Assembly: GCA_933228895.1 (NCBI GenBank) | Contig: OW121848.1 | Location: forward strand, 163,510,688 to 163,574,687 | Origin: Platycnemis pennipes | Lineage: Eukaryota > Arthropoda > Insecta > Odonata > Platycnemididae | Direction of reading: 5' to 3' | DNA length: 64,000 nucleotides | Part shown: positions 11,784 through 25,439 of the stretch, piece after piece | How positions within the stretch are numbered: the stretch's first letter is position 1 | How the letters are laid out: every line of letters starts with the position of its first letter | Position numbers and translations under genes: made by a program | The notes under the pieces: generated by a model | What the model was told of the DNA's origin: nothing | The model's input: only the letters and a program-made list of their open reading frames with translations | Database searches by the model: none

Positions 11784-12356
11784 CTGCTGCAGTACGTCTA
11801 CAGCGCCGGGGTCGACGTCTACTCCTACATCAACATGATCCACGACATCTTCGGCCTTCCACACGTCAACCCCCCTCTCCTCAGCCGCCGCCACTCCAGG
11901 TCCATCAACAGCATGATCGAGGAAATACTCGCCGTCCTCCCCGTCGCTGAAATGGAGGATTTCTTCAACAACACGCTCATGAAGGACCCCGACTTCCTGG
12001 CCCTCGTCGCCAAGCTCAGGGCCCCCGAGTTCGCAGAGCTGGTCGCCCAAGTCAAGGCCATGCCCGAGTACCAGGACTTGCTGGCCCGCCTCAAGGCCCA
12101 CGGCGTCGACTACGAAGCTATCCAGAAGATTATCGACGACTTCTTCGGATGGGGATCCAGGACCGCCCGCGTCTCCTCCCATCTCGACGACCTCTTCAAG
12201 GAGTTCATGGCCCTCATCCCCCTCGACAAGATCCTCGGCATCGTCGCCAACCACCTGCAGAACGACCCCGAGGTGCAGGAGGCCTTCGCCTACATGAAGT
12301 CACCCGAATTCGCCCAGATCGTCGCGACCGTTGACAGCAACCCCGCCTTCCAAGAC
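11784..12356 (+). CDS. MA-repeat exon 6 (array type, Ile150)
   Basis: 573 bp, phase 0-0. It carries a synonymous GGG glycine codon at residue 9 shared with exon 7, and the TCA serine codon near 12301 shared with exon 5. The encoded unit is the array consensus with Ile150. Part of the 2795-2796 bp tandem duplication with exon 5/intron 5. Confidence 0.9.
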
Positions 12357-14578
12357 GTGAGTCTCTCTCCTCCCACACCCACTTCGCGAGGAAGCCTGCT
12401 GAAAACATCCCCCACTCGCTAAGAGACCTCCTTTCTATCCTCTCCATACTCCATTTCCCCTTTAGCTAATTTCAAGCACTGCCGAACGAATGGATCACCT
12501 AACTCTTCCTATGCGCTTAGAGGTAGTCGCAGATATGACAATTCTGGCACTTTTATCCTTCGCAAAAACTCTGAGGATAGTCGATTCGAGAGGATGAATA
12601 TGTCAATGATTGCCACCCGTAAAAAAAACACTACAATTGTTCTCGTAACCATTACAAGTAATACGTCTCCAATGTCTTTCCTTAAACTGAAATCCAACCT
12701 GTTTACATCACAAACTTGTCGACATAATGGCCAATAAGTAATTATTTCCTTTCTTACATACGCATGCGTCTAAATATACCTATATATATCTTTCAAAATG
12801 TTTTCCATTACAAAGGAATAGCTAACGGTTAACTTGCTAACATGCTACTGTGAAATGGGTGTCTTCTATTTATTTCATACCTCCTTGATACATAACATTG
12901 TATTTTCAATGGCTTCGTTTCGGGATTTCATCTGAATGAAAACGTTACTTACGATGATTCCATATTCATCATTCATTCCAGTGGCTTCAGATGAGGTAAT
13001 ATTGTGCAGTATTCAATCATTTAAATCGAGTGACTTAATGATTATGTACATTTATCCTATTTTAAACACATGCGTTCCATTAGTCTGCGCATGTATTTTT
13101 TCTGCAATTGTATTTGATACAGTTGTAAACTAAATTCTATAACTCATCTGAATAATCTTAGAAATGTCGCATAAAAAAACCTATCAGTCTGTTCGGAATA
13201 TAACGACTGACCTTGCTATTTGAATCAGCTTCCATTCAGTGCTTATATACTTTCCATGCCCTTGCAATAAACATATTGCAGTTCACGGCTTTTCCTGGGA
13301 AAAAATGACTACTTCCTTGATATTTCCATTCGTAGATTTGTCAACGCATCAAAGAACCGAAAAGAAAGACCAATAAATTACAACGCCAATTGCACATGTT
13401 GGTGAAATTTGGATTTCATTGGATAACATTTTTGCTAAAATAATACATTTTGAAAGTTTATACGGAAAAATCACTTACAATGAAAGACAATTCATTAAAA
13501 AATTATTATTGAAAAAATTACGTATCTTATTGAAGAATAGAATATTTTTCGCATTCTCCAACGATGGAAAATATAATATTGTGAAATAATTATTCATAAA
13601 ATTGCGAAAAGGCCTAAGAGGTTACAGTCAACGGATAACAACGGAAAATGTTTATTTTGTTACGTAAACCGACCTCTCATGAAGTACACCCAAAGAGCGT
13701 ATCACACCACAAAAGTGAAATTCACTGATTGGCATAGATTTGACTTAGAGTGTAAGTGCCACGTCAATTAGTTCTCATTCGAAATATATACATCATTTTC
13801 AGAGTAACAAATGGTTTCATTGATGAAGTAGTCCAAAATATAAGATATACCTGACAAAAACTCTAATTGTAAACATTCCTAAAGATGAAAACACAATCGA
13901 ATTCAATACATAAGTCATGAAGCCATAGCTCATTACCTACGAAGCTAAATTACCCACTACCATGTGAGTAAGGAACATAAAAATAAACAAAAAACAAACT
14001 TCTCCTCAGTATACTATACTTTTTTACGGAAAAAAAGAGTTGATAGAAAAATGTCCCACATTAGGGCCCTAGGAAAATGTAACTGTTTTGTATGTGGTAT
14101 TGAATTTTCAAGGTAATAGTTCCCGCCCTTCGAATGTCTTAGTGAATCATATTAATACTCTTACATATATGCATATATAAAATTAAATATAGCAGTGAAA
14201 GAATATTAAACATTCAAACCTGAGAATATAAGCATAATTCTTGGATTATTAAAAATTCAATTTTAGGGATTTCTTTCACAAGATTTAGGGTATGAACTTA
14301 CTTTATAGAAACAAATTTCCAATATTTCAAAATCAACACCATATTCATTAATCTTAATTTTTACGTAGCTGTTTGCAAATATTAATGAACATTTTCGACA
14401 CTAACATATATACCTTTAAAGAAAGAATTAAAAGAAATATTCTTCCACTTAAATAAACGAATGGAAAAACTTCAGAAAAATAATCACGCACACCACTGCA
14501 CTAACGGCAATTTAAACAATTCGGTTACATCCTTCGAAATCGCATCACAATTGCAATGGCATCTTTATCTCCTTGCAG
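12357..14578 (+). other. Intron 6 (2222 bp, class B, duplicate of intron 5)
   Basis: Same sequence as intron 5 apart from a one-base deletion near 13303 (GGGAAAAAATG against GGGAAAATAATG), the only difference I noticed. Shared short ORFs at 12509-12697 (minus) and 12936-13133 are duplicates of those in intron 5, not genes. Confidence 0.88.
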
Positions 14579-15151
14579 CTGCTGCAGTACGTCTACAGCG
14601 CCGGGGTCGACGTCTACTCCTACATCAACATGATCCACGACATCTTCGGCCTTCCACACGTCAACCCCCCTCTCCTCAGCCGCCGCCACTCCAGGTCCAT
14701 CAACAGCATGATCGAGGAAATACTCGCCGTCCTCCCCGTCGCTGAAATGGAGGATTTCTTCAACAACACGCTCATGAAGGACCCCGACTTCCTGGCCCTC
14801 GTCGCCAAGCTCAGGGCCCCCGAGTTCGCAGAGCTGGTCGCCCAAGTCAAGGCCATGCCCGAGTACCAGGACTTGCTGGCCCGCCTCAAGGCCCACGGCG
14901 TCGACTACGAAGCTATCCAGAAGATTATCGACGACTTCTTCGGATGGGGATCCAGGACCGCCCGCGTCTCCTCCCATCTCGACGACCTCTTCAAGGAGTT
15001 CATGGCCCTCATCCCCCTCGACAAGATCCTCGGCATCGTCGCCAACCACCTGCAGAACGACCCCGAGGTGCAGGAGGCCTTCGCCTACATGAAGTCGCCC
15101 GAATTCGCCCAGATCGTCGCGACCGTTGACAGCAACCCCGCCTTCCAAGAC
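14579..15151 (+). CDS. MA-repeat exon 7 (array type, Ile150)
   Basis: 573 bp, phase 0-0, acceptor CCTTGCAG, donor GTGAGT. The 5' part shares the GGG codon and upstream intron with exon 6. The 3' part has the common TCG serine codon and leads into a class C intron, so the class B to class C transition falls at this exon. Confidence 0.9.
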
Positions 15152-17508
15152 GTGAGTCTCTCTCCTCCTCCCACACCCCCTTCGCGAGGAAGCCTGCTGA
15201 AAATATGCCCCACTCGCTAAGAGGCCTCCTTTCTATCCTCCCCATATTCCATTTCCCCTTTAGCTAATTTCAAGCACTGCCGAACGAATGGATCACCTAA
15301 CTCTTCCTATGCGCTTAGAGGTAGTCGCAGATATGACAATTCTGCCACTTTTATCCTTCGCAAAAACTCGGTTATTCGAATCCTGAGGATTATTTTTTTA
15401 ACGTTTGCCACCCGTAAAAAGCAATCCAATTGCACTCGTAACCATCACAAGTAATACATTTCGTATGACTTTCCTTAAACTGAACACATAACTTGTTTCT
15501 TGACAAGCTTGTTGACATGACGATCAAAAAGTAATTATATCCTTAGTTATCTACGCCATATCTATAGAGCTAGGATTTATTTCCCTATGTTCAGCATGGC
15601 TTCTGGAAGAGAAGATCATGCGCAACTTAGCATGCAGTCTTTTCCTACGATGTTTTAGCTTCATGCGAAATAATAATCAATGGATGCCATATTTCTCCAT
15701 TTCTAGAAAGTTTTTGACGAAGGGTTTCATTAAAAACTAATTGTGGAATTAAAATCTTATAGCTTTAACTAATATTATATCATTAGTATATGAATTCTAC
15801 ATGATCGGGTGCAAAGAGTTGTTTTTGATGGTGTACACTCCCCGACAATTGAAGTCACTTCGGGGAACCCATACGGAATTGTGTAGGTCAACTCATGTTC
15901 CTTCTGTGCATACCCTATATCAATAAGTTGGTAAAAAATAAACTTCGTCAATTTTCCGATGACGCAGCAGTGTATTTGGAAATTCTATTCCTAAACGCTA
16001 AAAGAGTTTTAAATTATTACGAACAAGCAATTAGCAAATGTGTAATACATGGAAATTAGATTTCAGTTTTAAAACTTATGTGATAATGAACTTTTAGATA
16101 AGGAATTGTTTACGTCCTAGCACTTAGAAAATTAGTAATAATGAATTCATAAATGTGGAGTCCATAAATATCTCGGAATTAGACTGACACATGATTTTTC
16201 CTTTAGTAAACACATTCGTTTAATAATGGGTCACACTATTCGTTACTTGGGATTCATCAAAAGATTACTGGGAAAATATGACCAATATGTACGAGAAATC
16301 AACTACTTTTGCCTTGTCAGACCTCATTTGGAATACGATGCCAGCATATGGGATTCATAGTAAATAGGCCTAAATAACGAACTTGAAGAGCGAAGGTCAG
16401 AAAGATTTGTAAACGGAAGGTACGATAACTATATTAGCGTAAACAGTCTATTAAAAGAATGATAATAGGTATCATCGTCATATCGCAAGTTGAAATTATA
16501 CTAAATTTCTTAAATAAATTCCAAGCTAATACTTTTAATGATGATGCTGAAAATATTTTGCGAACTCCACCTTATTTTAGTAGACTGGATCATAATATCA
16601 TAGAATTAGAGAAATTGATTGCCGAAATGACAGATTCAAAGGGTCCTTCTTTCCTCGAACAATTAGGGATATGAATAACGGAAAACACATCCAATAATAG
16701 AGTATCAATTGCTATCATAGTTAGATACGTGTTGGTATATGGAATTTTGGCTAACCTAAATAACATATTTATATTGCACCCTAGCTCTCCTGTTATATCT
16801 GCTAAGAATATTAACGTTAAGACCAGAATATCATTGCCAATTTTTAAAGAATATTATAAAGGGCATGTTATTGTGAATTCACCTGCTGCCACTCAATGTT
16901 ATGGTACCTTGCAGGGTATTATATTTATAAATGTGGGACATTGTGTTCAACATAACACCATCATTTTATAATTATATATGTCTTTCAAAATATTTTAGTT
17001 AAAATAATTAACTTTAGATAAATTTACTGCCACTATAGTCAAAGGTCCGTGTATATTGTTCCTATAGACGACTTGCAGAGTTAAAAATATATATATTAAA
17101 CGAGAAAGGTGATGAACAAATATCAATTTAATAAACAGTTTGCACATACCAGCTTGGAGTCGATGACAAACCTGATCAGATATACTCTGGTTAAAATTCT
17201 ATATGAGACTTCTAAATTTGAATTAAACCAATTTCTAGAATGAAGCTGCCTCCACCGGAATATACTCACAGTATTTAACAACCATAATTGGGACCCGATT
17301 TGTCGCGATTACTAATGAAACTTTTCGATACAGACCAAATTACCTTTAAAAACACAATTAAAAGTAAACTTCTTCCTCATAAATAAACGAATGGAAAAAA
17401 ATTAGCGAAAAAAATACGCACACAACTGTACTAAGGGCAATTAAATTTCTTCATTTACATCCGTCAAAATCGCATCACTATTGCAATGGCATCTTTATCT
17501 CCCTGCAG
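15152..17508 (+). other. Intron 7 (2357 bp, class C, with LINE remnant)
   Basis: GTGAGT to CCCTGCAG. The head is of the common array type. From about 15570 to 16680 it contains a decayed reverse transcriptase remnant, annotated separately. Its 3' ~500 bases return to sequence homologous to the other introns. It is the longest intron in the array. Confidence 0.8.
15570..16677 (+). pseudogene. Decayed LINE reverse transcriptase inside intron 7 (LINE family A)
   Basis: Frame-broken plus-strand traces in the expected RT order: CATQL-like motif near 15618 (written CAACTTAGC), the first catalytic block near 15685 (DAIFLHF...VFDEG), the block equivalent to the YADD box near 15955 (FSDDAAVYLE), then FCLVRPHLEYDAS near 16310 and the C-terminal tail at 16459-16674 (ILRTPPYFSRLDHN). 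The tail aligns with the family copy at 45239-45840. Several stops and frameshifts show that it is dead. Shared with introns 8 and 10, so it inserted before the array units were duplicated. Confidence 0.8.
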
Positions 17509-18081
17509 CTGCTGCAGTACGTCTACAGCGCCGGCGTCGACGTCTACTCCTACATCAACATGATCCACGACATCTTCGGCCTTCCACACGTCAACCCCCC
17601 TCTCCTCAGCCGCCGCCACTCCAGGTCCATCAACAGCATGATCGAGGAAATACTCGCCGTCCTCCCCGTCGCTGAAATGGAGGATTTCTTCAACAACACG
17701 CTCATGAAGGACCCCGACTTCCTGGCCCTCGTCGCCAAGCTCAGGGCCCCCGAGTTCGCAGAGCTGGTCGCCCAAGTCAAGGCCATGCCCGAGTACCAGG
17801 ACTTGCTGGCCCGCCTCAAGGCCCACGGCGTCGACTACGAAGCTATCCAGAAGATTATCGACGACTTCTTCGGATGGGGATCCAGGACCGCCCGCGTCTC
17901 CTCCCATCTCGACGACCTCTTCAAGGAGTTCATGGCCCTCATCCCCCTCGACAAGGTCCTCGGCATCGTCGCCAACCACCTGCAGAACGACCCCGAGGTG
18001 CAGGAGGCCTTCGCCTACATGAAGTCGCCCGAATTCGCCCAGATCGTCGCGACCGTTGACAGCAACCCCGCCTTCCAAGAC
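17509..18081 (+). CDS. MA-repeat exon 8 (array type, Val150)
   Basis: 573 bp, phase 0-0, acceptor CCCTGCAG, donor GTGAGT. Array consensus with Val150. First exon of the two-unit block 8-9, which is duplicated as exons 10-11. The encoded duplex is complete and uninterrupted. Confidence 0.9.
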
Positions 18082-20364
18082 GTGAGTCTCTCTCCTCCTC
18101 CCACACCCCCTTCGCGAGGAAGCCTGCTGAAAACATCCCCCACTCGCTAAGAGGCCTCCTTTCTATCCTCCCCATATTCCATTTCCCCTTTAGCTAATTT
18201 CAAGCACTGCCGAACGAATGGATCACCTAACTCTTCCTATGTGCTTAGAGGTAGTCGCAGATATGACAATTCTGCCACTTTTATCCTTCGCAAAAACGCG
18301 GAGGTTATTCGAATCGAGAGGAAGAATTTGTCAATGCTTGCCACCCGTAAAAAAACAATCCAATTGCACTCGTAACCATCACAAGTAATACATTTCGTAT
18401 AACTTTCCTTAAACTGAACACACAATATGTTTCTTGACAAGCTTGTTGACATGATGATCAAAATAATAAACTCCCTTCTTATTTGCGACAAATCTATTAC
18501 TCCAGGATTTATTGCCCAATGATCAGCATCTTTTCAGAAATGGCAGATCATGGGTAACTTAGCATCCACTCTTTTCCCACGATATTTTAGCTTCAGGCGT
18601 AAATAACAAACAATGGATGCCATATTTCTCTATTTCAACAAAGCCTTTGACGAGGGGTCTCATAAAAAACTAATTGTGAAATTAAAATCTTATGTGTTAA
18701 ACTAATATTATTTCATGATTAAATAAATTCTACATGAACGGGTGCAAAGGGTTGGTTTGGATGCTGTACCATCCCCGGCAATTGAAGTCTCTTCCGGTTT
18801 CCCATAAGGTACGGTGATAGGTCAACTCCTGTTCCTTCTGTACATACTTGATATCAATAAGTTGGTAAAATGTAAGCATCGCGTCTTTACCCATAGCGTA
18901 GACGTGTATTTGGAAATTCTATTCCCAACCGATAAACCAATTTAACTGATGACGTACAAGAAATTAGAAAATGTGTAATACATGGAAGTTAGATTTCAGT
19001 TTTACAAATATGTGATAATGAACTTTTAGATAAGGAATTGTTTACGTCTTAGCATTTAGAAAATTAGTAATAATGAATTTATAAATGTGGAGTCCATAAA
19101 TATCTCGGAATTTGACTGACACATGATCTTTCCTTGGGTAAACACATACGTAAAATAATGAGTCACACTATTCGTAGGAACTCATTTGGAATACGCTGCC
19201 AGTATATGGGATCCATAAGAAATAGGGCTAAATGACGAACTTTAACGTGAAGGGAGAAGATTGGAAAGATTTGTAAAGGTACGGTAACTATATTAGCGTA
19301 AGCAGTCTATTGAAAGAAAGAAAATAGGAATCATCGTCACATCGCAAGGGTAAATTACACTTAATTTCTTAAGTGAATTCCAAGCTAATATTTTCCTTGG
19401 TCGTGTTAAAAATATTTTGCGAACTCCACCTTACTTTCGTAGACTGGATCATAATGTCATAGAAATAGAGAAATTGATAGCCAAACTTACAGATTTTAAG
19501 TGTCCTTCTTTCCTCGTACAATTAGGGTAATGAATACGGGAATACATATCCAAACTAGAATATGTGTTGACAGCATAGTTAGTTTCATGTTCGTATATGG
19601 AATTAAAGCTAACCCAAATAACATAATTATATTACATGCTTGCTCTGATTTTATATCTGTTAAAAATATTAAAGTTTAGACGAGAATTTTATTGCCAATT
19701 TTTTTAGAATAATATATAGTGCATGTTGTTTGAATTCAATCCCTGCCACACACCTTTATGGAACCTTGCAAGATATGACGTAGATAAATGTGAGACATTG
19801 TGTTCCAACATAAAACCATCAATTTATTATTATATATGTCTTTCTAAATATTTTATATAAAAATCAATAACTTTGGATAACTTTGCTGACACTCTAGTGT
19901 AAAATCCGTGTCCAATGTTCTCATGGACAATTTGCTGTTGAAATTCACATATCAGAGGAGGAAGGTGATGACAATATACCAATTTTATTTTGAAGTCTAC
20001 ACATTTCCCGCTAAGAGGCGATGCCAAACCTGTGCTCAGGTACAAATTTTAAAAATCTATGTGGGACTTCGATATTGAGTTAAACCATTGTCTTGAACCA
20101 ACCATCCTCCACCAGAATATACTCACAGTATTCCATACCCATATTTGGGACCTGATTTGTGCGAATACTAATGCAACTTTTCGATACAGACCAAATTACC
20201 TTTGAAAACACAATTAAAAATAAACTTCTTCCTCATAAATAAACGAATGGAAAAACTTCAAAAGTGTAATCACGCAAACCACTGTACTAAGGGCAATACA
20301 AACAATTCGGTTACATCCGTCGAAATCGCATCACAATCGCAATGGCATCTTTATCTCCCTACAG
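18082..20364 (+). other. Intron 8 (2283 bp, class C, with LINE remnant)
   Basis: Class C intron. The family A LINE trace spans about 18499-19530. It has lost ~75 bases near 19176 that intron 10 keeps (between CACACTATTCGTAG and the LEYAASIW-coding stretch). The 3' end matches intron 10 rather than intron 7. Confidence 0.8.
18499..19530 (+). pseudogene. Decayed LINE reverse transcriptase inside intron 8 (LINE family A)
   Basis: Same insertion as in introns 7 and 10, with the DAIFLYFNKAFDEG block near 18622 and the C-terminal tail (RTPPYFRRLDHN) near 19420. Internal deletion near 19176 and multiple frameshifts. Non-functional. Confidence 0.78.
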
Positions 20365-20937
20365 CTGCTGCAGTACGTCTACAGCGCCGGCGTCGACGTC
20401 TACTCCTACATCAACATGATCCACGACATCTTCGGCCTTCCACACGTCAACCCCCCTCTCCTCAGCCGCCGCCACTCCAGGTCCATCAACAGCATGATCG
20501 AGGAAATACTCGCCGTCCTCCCCGTCGCTGAAATGGAGGATTTCTTCAACAACACGCTCATGAAGGACCCCGACTTCCTGGCCCTCGTCGCCAAGCTCAG
20601 GGCCCCCGAGTTCGCAGAGCTGGTCGCCCAAGTCAAAGCCATGCCCGAGTACCAGGACTTGCTGGCCCGCCTCAAGGCCCACGGCGTCGACTACGAAGCT
20701 ATCCAGAAGATTATCGACGACTTCTTCGGATGGGGATCCAGGACCGCCCGCGTCTCCTCCCATCTCGACGACCTCTTCAAGGAGTTCATGGCCCTCATCC
20801 CCCTCGACAAGATCCTCGGCATCGTCGCCAACCACCTGCAGAACGACCCCGAGGTGCAGGAGGCCTTCGCCTACATGAAGTCGCCCGAATTCGCCCAGAT
20901 CGTCGCGACCGTTGACAGCAACCCCGCCTTCCAAGAC
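20365..20937 (+). CDS. MA-repeat exon 9 (array type, Ile150)
   Basis: 573 bp, phase 0-0, acceptor CCCTACAG, donor GTGAGT. Ile150. A synonymous AAA lysine codon at residue 91 (near 20635) is shared only with exon 12, suggesting that exon 12 derives from an exon 9-like copy. Followed by a class A intron. Confidence 0.9.
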
Positions 20938-22750
20938 GTGAGTCTCTCTCCTCCTCCCACACCCACTTCGCGAGGAAGCCTGCTGAAAACATCCCCCACT
21001 CGCTAAGAGGCCTCCTTTCTATCCTCCCCATATTCCATTTCCCCTTTAGCTAATTTCAAGCACTGCCGAACGATGGATCACCTAACTCTTCCTATGTGCT
21101 TAGAGGTAGTCGCAGATATGACAATTCTGGCTCTTTTATCCTTTCGCTAACACTCGGAGGTTATTCGAATCAAAAGGAAGAATAATCCATATTCATCATT
21201 CATTCCAGTGGCCTCAATTGAGGTCATATTATGAAGTATTTATTCATTCCATTCGACTGAGTTAATGATTGTACACATTTAACCCATTTTAAACACATTC
21301 GTTCCAACAGTCTGCGTATGAGTGAGTTCCCCAATTTATTTTGATATAGTTATTAAATAATTCTATAATTCATCTGACTATCTTAGGAATGCCGCATTTA
21401 ATAATCCTATCAGTCCGTTCTGAAAATAACGACTGACCTTGCTATTTGAATTAGCTGCCATTCTGTGCTTACACAACTTCATTGCCCTTACAATAACATA
21501 TTGGCATTCATGGTCATTTCTAGAAAAAAAATACCACTTTCTCCATGCTTTCATTTGTAGATCTTTGCAAGGCATCGAAAAAACCCGAAGAAAGACCAAT
21601 AAATTTCAAAGCAAATTCCTCATTTTGGAGAATTTACGATATCTTAGCATAACATTTTCGCTAAAATAATTGATTTTGAGAGATTGTCCGGAAAGAAACG
21701 CCTAAAATAACTAACAAAACTTAAAAATTATCTATATTATTAAAGAAAATAATATATTTCGCATTCTCAATTAATGGAAAACAGAATAAGCTAAAATAAT
21801 TATTAACTTACAGCGCAATAAGGCCCACGAGGTTATAGTCAATGAATAAAACGGAAAAAATTATGTTTTAATACGTAAATCGACCTCTCATGAAGTAAAA
21901 CCAAAGAGCGTAGCACACCACAAAAGAGCCATTCACTTATTTGTATACATTTCATTTGAAGTGTAAGTGCCAGGTCCATTAGCTCTCTTTCGAAATATAT
22001 ACATATTTTTCCAAGTTAAAAATTGCTTCATTGATGAAGTAGTCATAAAATTTAAGATATACATGACAAAAAGATTCAAGATAGAAAAGTTGATGCCATA
22101 CCTACGAAGCCAAACAACCTACTACCTTGTGAGTAAGCAACATAAAAATAAACTAAAAAAAATATATCCTCAGTATATTATGCTTTTTTACGGATAAAAA
22201 GAGATGATAGAAAAATCACCCACATTAGGGCCCTAGGAAAAAAGATTTATGTTTATGCCAGTGCATTTTTGTATGTGGTTTTGAAATTCCAAGACGATAG
22301 CTCCCACAATTTGAATGTCTTTGTGAATCATAAAGCATATACACATACATAAACTAAGTTTAGCGGTGAGAAAATATTAAACATTCGCCCCTAAATATAA
22401 AAGGATTAATCTTGGATTATTTCAAATTGCATTCTAGACTTTTTTCCGAAGATATAGAAGATATGGACTTACTTTATAGAAACTAATTTCACCTAAGTGA
22501 AAATCAAGATAATATTCCACAATTTAATTTTTACAGCACTACTTTCCAATAATAATTAACATATTCAATACAGAACCATATACCTTTAAAAAAAACAATT
22601 AAAAGTAATCTTCTACATCTTCAATAAACTAATAGAAAAAAATTAGAAAAGGAATCACGAACACCACTGTACTAAGGGCAATCTAAATTTCTTCATTTAC
22701 ATCCGTCGAAATCGCATCACAATTGCAATGGCATCTTTATCTCCCTGCAG
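20938..22750 (+). other. Intron 9 (1813 bp, class A)
   Basis: Class A intron without the LINE. Matches introns 3/4 from their class A junction onward and matches intron 11 except for a ~230-base segment present here and missing there. Short ORFs at 21439-21669 and 21967-22197 are not recognisable genes. Confidence 0.82.
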
Positions 22751-23323
22751 CTGCTGCAGTACGTCTACAGCGCCGGCGTCGACGTCTACTCCTACATCAA
22801 CATGATCCACGACATCTTCGGCCTTCCACACGTCAACCCCCCTCTCCTCAGCCGCCGCCACTCCAGGTCCATCAACAGCATGATCGAGGAAATACTCGCC
22901 GTCCTCCCCGTCGCTGAAATGGAGGATTTCTTCAACAACACGCTCATGAAGGACCCCGACTTCCTGGCCCTCGTCGCCAAGCTCAGGGCCCCCGAGTTCG
23001 CAGAGCTGGTCGCCCAAGTCAAGGCCATGCCCGAGTACCAGGACTTGCTGGCCCGCCTCAAGGCCCACGGCGTCGACTACGAAGCTATCCAGAAGATTAT
23101 CGACGACTTCTTCGGATGGGGATCCAGGACCGCCCGCGTCTCCTCCCATCTCGACGACCTCTTCAAGGAGTTCATGGCCCTCATCCCCCTCGACAAGGTC
23201 CTCGGCATCGTCGCCAACCACCTGCAGAACGACCCCGAGGTGCAGGAGGCCTTCGCCTACATGAAGTCGCCCGAATTCGCCCAGATCGTCGCGACCGTTG
23301 ACAGCAACCCCGCCTTCCAAGAC
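22751..23323 (+). CDS. MA-repeat exon 10 (array type, Val150)
   Basis: 573 bp, phase 0-0, acceptor CCCTGCAG, donor GTGAGT. Val150. The downstream intron head has the same variants (TACGAGACATCC and CTCAAACATATCTCC) as those after exons 3 and 4, grouping exons 3, 4 and 10 as one sublineage. Confidence 0.9.
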
Positions 23324-25439
23324 GTGAGTCTCTCTCCTCCTCCCACACCCCCTTCGCGAGGAAGCCTGCTGAAAACATCCCCCACTCGCTACGAGACATC
23401 CTTTCTATCCTCCCCATATTCCATTTCCCCTCAAACATATCTCCAAGCACTGCCGAACGAATAGATCACCTAACTCTTCCTATGTGCTTAGAGGTAGTCG
23501 CAGATATGACAATTCTGCCACTTTTATCCTTCGCAAAAACTCGGAGGTTATTCGAATCGAGAGGATGACTTTTTTAACGTTTGCCACCCGCAAAAAACAA
23601 TCCAATAGCACTCGTAACCATCACAAGTAATACATTTCGTATAACTTTCCTTAAACTGTACACACAATTTGTTTCTTGACAAGCTTGTTGACATGATGAT
23701 CAAAATAATAAATTCCCTTCTTATTTACGACAAATCTATTACTCCCGGATGTATTGCCCAATGATCAGCATCTTTTCAGAAATGGCAGATCTTGTGCAAC
23801 TTAGCATCCACACTTTTCCCACGATATTTTAGCTTCAGGCGAAAATAATAATCAATGGATGCCATATTTCTCTATTTCAACAAAGCCTTTGACGAGGGGT
23901 CTCATAAAAAACTAATTGTGAAATTAATATCTTATGTGATAAACTAATATTATTCCATGATTAAATAAATTCTACATGAACGGGTGCAAAGGGTTGGTTT
24001 GGATGCTGTACCCTCCCCGGCAATTGAAGTCACTTCGGGTTTCCCCATAAGGTACGGTGATAGGTCAACTCCTGTTCCTTCTGTACATACTTGATATCAA
24101 TAAGTTGGTAAAATGTAAGCATCGCGTCTTTACCCATAGCGTTGACGTGTATTTGGAAATTCTATTCCCAACCGATAAACCAATTTAACTGATGACGTAC
24201 AAGCAATTAAAAAATGTGTAATACATGCCAGTTAGATTTTAGCTTTTAAAAATATGTAATTATGAACCTTTGGAAAAAGAATATATTGCGTCCTTGGACT
24301 TAGAAAATTATTAAAAATGAATTTAGAAATGTGGAATCCATAAATTTCTCGGAATTAGACTTACACATGATCTTTCCTTGGGAAAAACACATACGTAAAA
24401 TAATGCGTCACACCATTCGTAGCTTGAGATTCATCATAAATTACTGGGAAAATATGACCATCGTGTACGAGAAATCAGATACTTATCCCTTGTTGGAACT
24501 CAACTGGAATACGCTGCCAGTATATGGGATCCATAAGAAATAGGGCTAAATAACGAACTTTAACGTGAAGGGAGAAGATCGGAAAGATTTTTAAAGGTAC
24601 GGTAACTATATTAGCGTAAGCAGTCTATTAAAAGAATGAAAATAGGAATCATCGTCACCTCGCAAGGGAAAATTACACTTAATTTCTTAAGTGAATTCCA
24701 AGCTAATATTTTCCTTGGTCGTGTTAAAAATATTTTGCGAACTCCACTTTACTTTCGTAGACTGGATCATAATGTCATAGAAATAGAGAAATTGATAGCC
24801 AAACTTACAGATTTTAAGTTTCCTTCTTTCTTCGTACAATTAGGGTAATGAATACGGGAATACATATCCAAACTAGAATATGTGTTGACAGCATAGTTAG
24901 TTTCATGTTCGTATATGGAATTAAAGCTAAGCCAAATAACATAATTTTATTACATGCTTGCTCTGATATTATATCTGTTAAAAATATTAACTGTTACTGT
25001 TCTTATAGACTATTTGCAGACTTTAAAGACACATATTAGAGGAGGAAGATGATGACAAAATACTAATTTTATTATGAAGTCTACAAATTTCCCGCTAAGA
25101 GTCAATGCCAAACCTGTGCTAAGGTACAAAGGTTAAAAATCTATGTGGGGCTTCGAATTTGAATTAAACCATTTTCTTGACTCAGCATGCCTCCAATAGA
25201 ATATACTCCATACCCATATTTGGGACCTGATTTGTGCGAATACTAATGCAACTTTTCGATACAGACCAAATTACCTTCGAAAACACAGTTAAAAATAAAC
25301 TTCTTCCTCATAAATAAACGAATGGAAAAACTTCAAAAGTGTAATCACGCAAACCACCGTACTAAGGGCAATACAAACAATTCGGTTACATCCGTCGAAA
25401 TCGCATCACAATTGCAATGGCATCTTTATCTCCCTGCAG
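23324..25439 (+). other. Intron 10 (2116 bp, class C, with LINE remnant)
   Basis: Class C intron, closely similar to intron 8 but retaining the ~75 bases deleted there. The LINE trace spans about 23745-24848. The region before the acceptor is like that of intron 8. Confidence 0.8.
23745..24848 (+). pseudogene. Decayed LINE reverse transcriptase inside intron 10 (LINE family A)
   Basis: Third copy of the same intronic LINE remnant. The C-terminal tail is the open segment 24636-24848 (ILRTPLYFRRLDHNVIE). Frame-broken upstream. Its presence in introns 7, 8 and 10 is explained by duplication of the host unit rather than three insertions. Confidence 0.78.
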
